From contig JAGFNK010000912.1 of the NCBI GenBank assembly GCA_025769875.1, forward strand, positions 1 through 18,577: a stretch of DNA of 18,577 bases, in the 5' to 3' direction. Each line of letters begins with the position of its first letter. The stretch's first letter is position 1. Positions 1 through 7,923 of the stretch are shown here, one piece after another. Below the pieces are notes generated by a model. The model was not told where the DNA came from. It made no database searches and saw only the letters and a program-made list of their open reading frames with translations. This DNA comes from Russula earlei (Eukaryota; Basidiomycota; Agaricomycetes; Russulales; Russulaceae). The translations under genes were made by a program, and so were the position numbers.

Positions 1-350
1 CCTCCGACTTCTTACTCATCACTCTATTGTGCTTGATAACAAGGTTATGACTGTTCCCCTATTTAGCAGTTCTCTTGTAGTATATAAGCGCTCAATAAAG
101 TATCGACAGTCCTCAGACTGTCCATTTGTTTACGGCACTCCCCCTGGGATACTCCTTTAAGGACCATCCCCTTGTGACTATTCTGGCCTCTTCCTGCGTG
201 ATTGCTCGACTCTCACGTAACAATACCTCTCTGGTATCTGTTACTACTCTGGATTCTACTTCTTGCCCACGCAGTCTTGGACGTCTATCGACTCGTCTTC
301 GAGCTTATCCCTCGCTCTTGAACTGGATAGTTCAACAGTGAGTCTTGACA
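1..350 (+). repeat. 3' part of a family-A Gypsy LTR
   Basis: Bases 1-350 match 3524-3880, the 3' 357 bp of the complete LTR at 2919-3880, with scattered substitutions and small indels. It has the same TATATAAG box (about 81-88), the same AATAAAG, the same hairpin of two 7-base arms around CTCA just downstream, and the same terminus AGTCTTGACA. The 5' end lies off the window. Element 1 pol sequence starts immediately after it at 351, aligning with element 2 protease-RT sequence. It is therefore an LTR inserted in element 1, not element 1's own LTR. CCTTA (351-355) is the expected right copy of its target duplication. Whether it is solo or part of a longer element cannot be seen. Confidence 0.85.
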
Positions 351-422
351 CCTTACCACATCAAAGCTAACCATTGCATCTGCATCTGGAATGTGGAATT
401 ACCAAATACAAGCGTTACCTTC
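351..422 (+). pseudogene. Element 1 pol fragment, protease-RT linker
   Basis: A 72-bp piece of element 1 pol between two LTR insertions. It aligns with the element 2 segments on either side of the palindromic insertion (minus strand, 15860-15837 and 11124-11090). The uninterrupted stretch ...AACCATTGCATCTGCATC... shows a single ATT where element 2 has ATT on both sides of its 4.7-kb insertion, so this piece is a natural empty site. The reading frame resumes at 1028. Confidence 0.8.
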
Positions 423-1027
423 TGTTACGGCGTCATGGCCGTACGAGCATTAGCTCAAGGTTCGGTGGGGGCCAAGTCCCTGTGACTTGGTTCAAGGGTT
501 CAATGGGGGCCGGCTCAAGAGACCAGATCAAAGGTTTAGTGTCTCAAGGCTGAGTCAGATAATGACTCAGTCCGCAGACAGAGTCGATCTTCTGGTTTTG
601 CAGAAGAGGAGGACGATGAGAGAGAGGCAGAGGAGGAAGAGGAACACAAGGGTTCCGTGAGGTGTGCTCAGGTCAAACAGAGTATAGGCCAGCACAAGTG
701 AGTTGTGAGTGAGAGAGAGTACAGGGCAAGGGATGCAACAGGAAATGGGACAAAGCTAAGCTTGGGGCATTCCCCAGCTTCTACAGGCACTTAATACTGT
801 ATCTAGCAAGGCTGTACAGTACCATAAGCGGAACAATAGATAAAGGTGAGCCAATAGCAAAAGTGACTCAACAATAGGTGAAACACAATAAGTGAAACAC
901 AATAAATGAAACAAATAAGGGACCATCAGCATCAAGGGATGACATGGTAACCAAGGGGACAGGGGTGACAAAGAGAACAATAACGAAAGAGATTATGGGT
1001 GAACCAACAAGGGGGTAGATTACAACA
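423..1027. repeat. Complete solo LTR, family B (605 bp)
   Basis: It starts TGTTACGG and ends TTACAACA, so it has TG...CA termini with a TGTT/AACA inverted repeat. It is flanked by a 5-bp target duplication CCTTC (418-422 and 1028-1032). Removing it and one CCTTC restores the alignment of element 1 with element 2 pol. The reverse complement matches 6501-6859. Orientation is uncertain: the minus strand carries a TATTAAG/TATTTAAG box followed by a CT-rich run, which suggests the sense strand is minus. It contains three TGA(C/G)TCA motifs (551-557, 563-569, 864-870) and no coding capacity that I can recognise. Confidence 0.88.
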
Positions 1028-2918
1028 CCTTCCCTGAAGAAGAAGAACCTGAGTTTACAAATGTTGCTGCACTAATCTTCCCAGATACTGAAGGACTATT
1101 GAACCCATGTGTTGACAAACAAATCCACGATGCATTTAGACCAATAACAATCAGCATAAGAGCCAAATCAACCACAGCTACCAAGCTAGCTCACGCAGAA
1201 ACACCCACCAAGACATTAGATGAACTTATCCCTGCCCAATTCTTAAAATGGCGAAAGGTTTTTGATGAACAAGCTTCCCAACGCCTTCCTGCTCACCAAC
1301 CATGGGACCATGCAATCAATCTGAAACCAGGAATTGCCTGACGCGATTCTGGTATCTATCAACTTACTCCCAAAGAACTACAAGCCCTAAAAGAATACTT
1401 AGATGAACACTTGAAAAGAGGCACTATCCAACCATCAAAGGCAGCTGTTGCCAGTCCATTCTTCTTTGTGGAAAAGAAAGGAGGAAATCTACAACCAGTA
1501 CAAGATTACAGAGCCCTGAACGCAGCAACTGTCAAAGATGCCTATCCACTACCTTTAATTCCTGAATTAATTGACAAACTCCAAGGAGCCCAATACTTTA
1601 CCAAGTTTGACATACAATGGGGATACAACAATATCCACCTAAGAGAGGGCAATGAACACCTTGCAGCATTCAAGACACCATTAGGACTCTTTGAACCTTT
1701 GATAATGACATTCGGTCTCTGCAACGCCCCAGCCACTTTCCAACGCTTTATGAACACCATCCTAGCAAAATACATTGCCACTGAACAAGTGGTCATTTAT
1801 CTAGATGATATACTAATCATGGCACAAACCTTGAACGAACTAGATGACTGGACACACAAGGTCCTAAAGACACTCCAAGACCACGACTTATACTTGAAAC
1901 CAGAGAAATGTGCTTTTCGACAAATCTCTATTAGTTACCTAGGCATCAATATTTCCCAAGGACGCATATCTATGGACCAAGACAAGTTAATAGGCATTAC
2001 AAAGTGGCCTACTCCGACCAATGTTATGGAAATCCAAGCATTTCTAGGATTTTGCAACTTCTATCGACGATTTATCCATCAATACTCACGAATGGCACAA
2101 CCCTTGTTTAATCTAACAAAGAAAGAACAGCCCTTCAAATGGGAAGATGATAAAGAACAAGCATTTAGAAAATTAATCCAGGCATTCACAACAGCCCCAG
2201 TCCTCATGTTACCTGATCATACTAAACCCTTTCGGCTCATCTGCAATGCAAGCAACTTTGCAGTTGGTGCAATCTTGGAACAACCTGATGAATTTAACAG
2301 ATATCACCCAGTAGCCTATTTTTCGAAATCCTTGGACCCCGCACAACGAAATTACATGATCTATGATAAAGAACTCCTGGCTGTCGTCTCATCCCTCTGG
2401 CACTTCCAACACTACCTTGAAGGCACTACACACCCCATTGATCTATGGACGGACCACAATAATTTGACATACTTCATGACAAAACAAAAACTCACATGAT
2501 GACAAGCCCGATGGGCACTCCTTCTCAGCAATTTGACTTCACCATCACCCATCACCCAGGAACTATGAACAAAGCAGATGGTCTGTCCAGGTGGCCAGAC
2601 TTTAAAGAGGGGATACAAAATGAAAATGATGGAAAGTTGCTCCTAGATGACAAATATTTTAGAATTAGAGCAACACACACCTCTGCTACAAAACCAATCG
2701 GCAATCAAGAACTTCAACAACAACTGCGATCTAGCAAAGACTACGACCCAGAAGTATCTAACGCATTAGCAATCATTATAAAGAATGGACCAAGATGATT
2801 ATCCAAAGGCTTACAAGACTGGAACCTCGAAGATGGACTAATATTATTCAAAGGAAAAGTCTATATCCCAAACAATGACACCCTACGAAAGAAAATTCTG
2901 AAACTACATCACGACTCC
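1028..2918 (+). pseudogene. pol: Element 1 pol: reverse transcriptase, RNase H, integrase start (broken)
   Basis: This encodes the Gypsy reverse transcriptase and RNase H. Visible motifs are FFFVEKKGG and the following VQDYRALN, the active-site YLDDILIM (about 1798-1821), the thumb FLGFCNFYRRFI and the RNase H block. Compared with element 2 it has TGA at 1339-1341, 2497-2502 (two in tandem) and 2796-2798. A one-base deletion near 2533 shifts the frame. The RNase H motif reads CNASNFAVGA where element 2 has CDASDFAVGA, so the first catalytic Asp is Asn. The last codons before the LTR at 2919 are the HHDS of the integrase zinc finger. It cannot make a working polyprotein. Confidence 0.92.
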
Positions 2919-3880
2919 TGTCATGAACCATTCTCCGGAGAGGGCCCTTGAAGGACCCTTCCTTATAGGAGGAAACCTGGTCTCTATGGTGTCACCCTGT
3001 TCACACAAGCAAAAGGGGTGAGTAGAGGTGTCCACAATATCGCGCGCGCATTGTTGCGCGAGCGATTCTCGGCACAATCGACATACAGCAAGCCCCATTT
3101 AAAGGCAACCCTTCTAGCAACAAAAGACAGTATTAGGGGCCTTCCTAAGGACCCTTTGGAACGACCCTAGGAGCTCTACAGTAGGCACTAACCTAATATC
3201 AAAGGCCCTACAATGCGTTATTAGACCAACTCTAATAACTATAGAACAACTATAAGGCAATACTAAGGACCTTAATAGAAGTATTAGGGTCGACTCTAAG
3301 GACCCTAATAGGACTATATAAGGGCCTTATAAAATAACACTATTCCCTAACCAAACTACAAGTCCTCAAATGACCGGCCCTAAACTAACTAACAAGAAAT
3401 GAATCAGGTGCTCGCACGTGCACTAAAGCAGTAAACACGTGGACAATGAAGGCTCTTACTCATCAGGAGAAGCCTTCTTACTCAGCAGCTTACTGAGCAT
3501 GACTGAGCATGCTCAGTAAGCGTCCTCCGACTTCTTACTCATCACACTATTGTGCTTGATAACAAGGTTATGACTTGTTCCCTATTTAGCAGTTCTCTTG
3601 TAGTATATAAGCGCTCAATAAAGTAGCGGACAGTCCTCAGACTGTCCATTTGTTTACGGCACTCTCCAACCCTGGGATACTCCTTTAAGGACCGTCCCCT
3701 TGTGACTATTCTGGCCTCTTCCCTACGTGATTGCTCGACTCTCACAGTAACAGTACCTCTCTGGTATCTGTTACTACTCTGGACTCTACTTCTTGCCCAC
3801 ACAGTCTTGGACGTCTATCGACTCGTCTTCGTGCTTACCCCTCGCTCTTGAACTGGATAGTTCAACAGTGAGTCTTGACA
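2919..3880 (+). repeat. Complete solo LTR, family A (962 bp)
   Basis: It begins TGTCATGAACC and ends GTCTTGACA (TGTCA/TGACA inverted ends). It is flanked by the 5-bp target duplication ACTCC (2914-2918 and 3881-3885), and it splits the integrase codons HHDS and LATGHPGQW of element 1. A TATATAAG box lies near 3604-3611 and AATAAAG near 3616-3622. A perfect hairpin follows at 3628-3647 (8-bp arms, loop CTCA), as does the conserved tail ACTGTCCATTTG. A second hairpin with 13-bp arms is at 3489-3501/3508-3520. The region 3120-3360 is rich in short degenerate AAGGACCCTAATA-type repeats. The LTR of element 2 has the same ends and the same TATA-hairpin module but is clearly diverged elsewhere. Confidence 0.93.
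3489..3520. repeat. Perfect 13-bp-arm hairpin in the family-A LTR
   Basis: CTTACTGAGCATG (3489-3501) is repeated inverted as CATGCTCAGTAAG (3508-3520) around a 6-base loop. It lies about 80 bp upstream of the TATA box, in the presumed U3. Its role is unknown; a transcription-factor site or a recombination remnant are both possible. Confidence 0.7.
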
Positions 3881-5148
3881 ACTCCCTTGCCACTGGACAT
3901 CCTGGCCAATGGAAAGCTTATGAACTAATCAGCCAAAACTATTGGTGGCCAGGAATGCTAACCTATGTCAAAAGTTATGTAGATGGTTGCGCAATTTGCC
4001 AAAGCACAAAGAACCACCCAAAGACAGAAACACCCCTCATACCAATTACACCAGCTGGAGAAGTATGGAAAAGTATTACCATGGACTTTATCACGGACCT
4101 ACTGGTTTCACAAGGCTTTGACAGCCTCCTAGTCATGTTATATTGATTCAGCAAAGCAATAATCATTACCCCTTGCCACAAGACAATCACAGCAGACGAA
4201 ACAGCAACACTAATCATGAACAATGTCTGGAGGAGAATAGACCTTCCAACACAAATAATATCAGACAGAGGCCCTCAATTCACAGCAAAAGTTACTCAAG
4301 ACCTATGGAAGAAATTAAATGTCAAGGTATCATTGAGCACGGCATATCATCCACAGACAGATGGAGAAACAGAACAAGTTAACCAAGAACTAGAACAATA
4401 CCTACAAATATTTTGCAACCACCAAGCGGACAATTGGGCAGAACTAATTCTCTTTATGGAGTTTGCACATAATGCCAGACAACACAGTGCTACAAATAAA
4501 CCCCCTTTTGAGGTCTGGTATGGCTTTAACCCAACATTTGCTCTGCCCCTTGCCTTTACATCGAAGTTCCCTTCAATCCAAGAAAGACTAACAAGACTAA
4601 ACCAGCTCAGAGAAGAAGTAGCTGCCTCCCTGAACCAAGCAACCAAGATCATGAGGCAAGCAGGACCTCAATCCTCCACATTTCGTTTTAAAGAAGGGGA
4701 TCAAGTATGGTTGGAAGCAACAAATCTACAAACCACTCACCCAAAAGCAAAACTAGCCCCTCGACACTATGGACCATTCAAAGTCATCACTGCCTATCCA
4801 GTAAATGTTCACCTCAAGCTACCAAAGTCCTGGAAGATACACCCAGTATTTCACCACTCCCTGATTAAACCTTACAAAGAAACCATTGCCCACAGTCCTA
4901 ACTTCTCAAACCTGCCACCAATACTAGTCGAAGGAGAAGAACAATATGAAGTAGAACAGATCTTAAACTCTCGGCTCTCCCCAAACCACAAAGGGGTCCA
5001 ATACCTAGTTAAATGGAAAGGGTACACTGCCACAGAAAATACTTGGGAACCAGCATCTAACCTATCAAAAGTGCAATTACTTGTTAAAGACTTCCATCGG
5101 AAATATCCGAAGGCGCTTAAAATGATTCCCACCAGGAGTAACCCCTAA
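3881..5148 (+). pseudogene. pol: Element 1 pol: integrase and chromodomain (broken)
   Basis: The integrase continues from the fragment ending at 2918. It contains the HHCC zinc finger remainder (LATGHPGQW ... CAIC), the core motifs TMDF, ISDRGPQF and DGETEQVNQ (the D,D35E triad), and the C-terminal GPFKV barrel. A chromodomain follows at about 4940-5090 (YEVEQIL ... YLVKWKGY ... NTWEP), which places the element in the chromovirus clade. One in-frame TGA at 4144-4146 replaces the CGA codon present in element 2. Downstream of it the frame is open to the natural TAA at 5146-5148. The catalytic residues look intact, but the product would lack the N-terminal part. Confidence 0.92.
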
Positions 5149-5353
5149 ACCAACAACTCTCATCATGACTTCCGTCAATGACTACCTCTATCCTTGTTAC
5201 CAACAAACTTTTCAGAGAACCCCTGCGATCACATGCACTCAATCGACCACAGCTAACCCCAAAGCAATCCATAGAACAAGAGAGAACTCCCCATGAACGA
5301 ACAGACTTCAACTTTTCATATGCAAACTACTCCACCTTCCAAAGAAACAGAGA
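5149..5353 (+). other. Element 1 3' untranslated region, truncated
   Basis: This aligns with the minus-strand element 2 sequence from 7923 down to about 7735. Homology ends inside CAAAGAAACAGAGAAG. The polypurine tract and 3' LTR that should follow (compare 7689-7702 and 6860-7688) are missing, and Copia sequence begins instead. No open frame here is convincing. Confidence 0.75.
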
Positions 5354-6411
5354 AGTACCACGCGTCGGCTTCCAGAACATGCATAACATCTGAAAGGGTC
5401 AATTGAACATCCCCAGTTCCTCCTGACAGCCTGACAGAAACCGATCCAGTCCCAATCTGTGAGATAACAGCATGACCTCCAAGACTAACAGATCCAGATG
5501 CTGGAGCCCAAGAAATGAAGTTGGAGCAGAACGGCATAATATGATGAGTTGCTCCAGAATCAACCATCCAATGGGATCAGGCTGTCGCGTAGAGAGAAAC
5601 ACGTATTTCATTATCATCATCCAATACTTTGGTAATAGTGGCAGTAGTCTCCACTATGTGCGTGTTGACTTTGGACATCTGAGCGCCTCCTGCAGCCCCC
5701 TGTCCTTTCTTCGCCTTCTCCTCCTCATCCTTCTTTTTCTTCCTGCACTCCGGTGACTTGTGTCCAAGTTTCTGACAATAGTAACACTTTATTTTGGACT
5801 TGTCTTTGTCGTTCTTTACTGGAGCGACTTTATTGAGGGACGTAGAGGGGCCAGCCTGGCGACCTTCCTCATTGAGGATCTGTTCCTGGATTGTTTGCGG
5901 GGAAAGATCTTTCGGAGTGCCAGCCATGAGAATAGTCGAGGCGACAGCCGAGTAAGCGTCGGGTAACGCTTTGATCAGAAATCTTCATATCATTGTTTTG
6001 GAGAGTGTTCCGCATGTCATTAAGTTTCTGTAATTGCAAAAGCATTGGAGTCACGTCATCCAGGGCCATGCCCATCAGTGAGACCCAGTTATTGAAGGCA
6101 GACATAGACCCCACACCTCAGTACACGCACTTTAGTTCCTCCCATTTGTCTTTGCATGATTTGAACTTAGTATCATCGGAAACTGCCAGCAAGATGTCTT
6201 TCTGCACATAGACTTCAAAAAATCTGAGAAGGACCTGCTCCTCTGAGTCCCAAGCTGTGTCTGGAGGGGACGGCAGGGAATCCATGATATGATGCCTATG
6301 TCCATTCATTCGGCAAACAGCGAGTACGCGTGAAGACCAAGTGGACCAATTAGATCCATCGAAGATCTCTATTGTGACTCTGGGTGGGAACGTAAAAATT
6401 GAGGGTGCCAT
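5354..6411 (-). pseudogene. gag: Copia (Ty1-type) gag and protease start, truncated
   Basis: Reads leftward from MAPSIF (ATG at 6411-6409). Parts in order: a Copia-gag N-terminus with FDGSNWSTWSSRVLAV; a UBN2-type gag core (GMALDDVTPMLLQLQKLNDMR ... ILNEEGR); a CCHC zinc knuckle CYYCQKLGHKSPEC followed by a lysine-rich stretch; and the aspartic protease motif MVDSGATHHI with LSDVMHV. In-frame TGA codons lie at 6118-6120 and 5577-5579, and a one-base shift near 5983-5990 joins KISDQ to ALPDAYSAV. Everything after the first part of protease (integrase, RT, RNase H) is missing. The break at about 5345-5357 joins element 1. It is not functional. Confidence 0.88.
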
Positions 6412-6500
6412 GTGATTCAATTAGGTAAACAAGGTGATAAAACCAATCTGGGCAAGTGGAGCAAATACATGTGCCAGATGTTAGAAATCCAATCAGTACC
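6412..6500 (-). other. Copia leader between gag and the family-B LTR
   Basis: This is 89 bp between the Copia gag start and the LTR end at 6501. On the minus strand the sequence next to the LTR begins GGTACTGATTGG. If the LTR belongs to the Copia element, this would be the primer binding site, but I cannot match it to a tRNA by eye. If not, 6496-6500 (GTACC) would be the target duplication of a separate LTR insertion. Confidence 0.4.
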
Positions 6501-6859
6501 TGTTGTGATCTACCCCTCTTTCGGTTCATCCCTGAAACACTTCTTACTGTTCCCTACTTTTACCCTCGTTCCCTTGGTTACCATTTCATCCCTTGATGCT
6601 GATGGTCTCTTATTGTTTCACTTGTTGTGTTTCACCACCTATTGTTCAAGTTCCTTTTGCTACTGGTTAGCGCTATCTATTGTTCCGCATATGGTACTGT
6701 ACAGCCTTGCTAGATACAGTATTTAAGCGCCTGTAGAAGCTGGGGAATGCCCCAAGCTTAGCTTTGTCCCATTTCCTGTCGCATCCCTTGCCCTGTACTC
6801 TCTCTCAATCACAACTCACTTGTGCTAGCCTATACTCTGCTTGACCTGAGCACACCTCA
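6501..6859. repeat. Family-B LTR, first 359 bp, cut by element 2
   Basis: It starts TGTTGTGATCTACCCC and matches the reverse complement of the solo LTR 423-1027. The match runs through the TATTTAAGCGCC box (about 6719) and the CT-rich stretch ACTCTCTCTCAATC to GAGCACACCTCA, where element 2 begins. The remaining roughly 245 bp should lie beyond the far end of element 2, off the window. Sense orientation is ambiguous. The TATA-like box favours plus, whereas its position directly upstream of the minus-strand Copia gag would suit a minus-strand 5' LTR. Confidence 0.8.
6855..6859. repeat. Predicted left target duplication of element 2 (CCTCA)
   Basis: CCTCA directly abuts the TG...CA end of the element 2 LTR at 6860. 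In the uninterrupted family-B solo LTR the same site reads CACACCTCACGGAACC on the complementary strand. The matching right copy would be beyond position 18577. Confidence 0.6.
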
Positions 6860-7688
6860 TGTCAAGACACGTACTGCTGATCCGTGTGGACTCAGGAGCA
6901 GGTGGGCAAGGGTCGGAACAGATGGTACGCGGCGTAGGCAGCGTTGAACAAGAGGACGAGCCAAATGACTAAGATGTACCAGATGGGGACTGGTACATGT
7001 GACTGGAGGCAGAGGTGAAGGTTAGAAGCCAGTGCAACGAGGGGGCTTTAAACAAGGCGGTCGTAGAAGAGTACCTTGGAAGCGAGAGGAGTCTTTAAAC
7101 TGAGTGGTCGTGGGGGAGTACCCAGGAAGATGAGAGTATCACAAATGGACAGTCTGACGACTGCCATGCTTCATTGGGGCTTATATACAGTGTACAAGGT
7201 CGATTACAAAGAACTAGGACTATTCTAGACTCCTTGGTACCATCCAATAGGACTATAGAGGCATAAACTCGCTTGTGTCAAGCTTCAGGCTTACTGAGCG
7301 CATTACTGATCATTGTGGAGCGATGACATCATTATGATGTCACTGTGGAGCGCTTAGTGAGCCTATGAGATCATTGTGGAGTCGCTCAGTCAGCTATGAT
7401 GTCATTGGAGCCTTGATGACGTCAGATGATTTATGCAACAGTTTCTAAGAGTTTGTGCCGCTGTTTCGGGTCCTTGGTGGCTGGGTGGCCATGTGGCTGC
7501 CACGCGATGATTACCCGATTAGGAAACGGGTGCCTGGTCGTGTTATAGTGCCTTTGCAATAGCGATATCTTGTACCGCAGGAGGGATAGCCCAGAAAATG
7601 GAAGGGAGTCGGCAATGCAAAGCGAGAGAGGTCTCTCTTGAGTGAAATAGGACAATCTTCGGCCAGGACCTGGCCTTGGTTCATAACA
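6860..7688 (-). repeat. 3' LTR of element 2 (829 bp)
   Basis: On the minus strand it starts TGTTATGAACC (7688) and ends GTGTCTTGACA (6860). The ends resemble the family-A solo LTR (TGTCATGAACC ... GTCTTGACA). It directly follows a purine-rich tract. A TATATAAG box (7187-7180) is followed by the imperfect hairpin at 7165-7147 and the same ACTGTCCATTTG tail as family A. The part near 7270-7430 contains repeated GAGCGCTTAGTGAGCC-, CATTGTGGAG- and GATGTCATT-type short motifs. I treat it as a diverged subfamily of family A. Confidence 0.85.
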
Positions 7689-7702
7689 TTCATCCCCTCT
7701 TT
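7689..7702 (-). other. Polypurine tract of element 2
   Basis: On the minus strand AAAGAGGGGATGAA immediately precedes the LTR start TGTTATGAACC. A purine run directly before the 3' LTR is the plus-strand DNA primer of LTR retrotransposons. Position and composition support the call. Confidence 0.7.
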
Positions 7703-7923
7703 ATAGACTTGTTGCTCCTGCAACGGTAGGGACTTGTTTCTTTGGAGGGTGGAGTAGTTTGCATATGAGAAGTCGAAGTCTGTTTGTCTGTGGGGAATTC
7801 TTTCTTGTTCTGGGGATAGCTGTAGTCGATTGAGTGCATGTGATCGCCGGGGTTCTCTGAAAAGTTCGTTGGTAACAAGGATAAAGATAGTCATCGACGG
7901 AGGTCATGATGAGGGTTGTTGAT
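7703..7923 (-). other. Element 2 3' untranslated region
   Basis: This is 221 bp between the pol stop (7924-7926) and the polypurine tract, and it aligns with 5149-5348 of element 1. Short open frames exist in several frames but none shows a domain or is shared intact with element 1, so I treat it as non-coding. Confidence 0.65.

Larger units (their letters stand above)
351..5353 (+). mobile_element. Element 1: degenerate Ty3/Gypsy chromovirus pol with nested LTRs
   Basis: An old plus-strand LTR retrotransposon. It aligns over its whole length with element 2 (minus strand), from the protease/RT junction to the 3' untranslated region. It lacks gag, most of protease and both of its own LTRs within the window. 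Two complete solo LTRs (423-1027, 2919-3880) and part of a third (1-350) interrupt it. Five in-frame TGA codons and one single-base deletion inactivate it. Homology to the element 2 3' region stops at about 5349-5357, where Copia sequence begins. Confidence 0.9.

Noticed and set aside
126..341. 71-codon frame in the first LTR
   Set aside because: The matching complete LTR at 2919-3880 does not preserve the frame, and LTR position explains the sequence.
3034..3080. CG-rich palindromic stretch (CGCGCGCGCATTG...) in the family-A LTR as an origin or attachment site
   Set aside because: It lies within LTR sequence and has no partner or further motif to support such a role.
6412..6726. 104-codon frame spanning the Copia leader and the family-B LTR
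   Set aside because: It crosses an element boundary at 6500/6501, so it cannot be an evolved gene.
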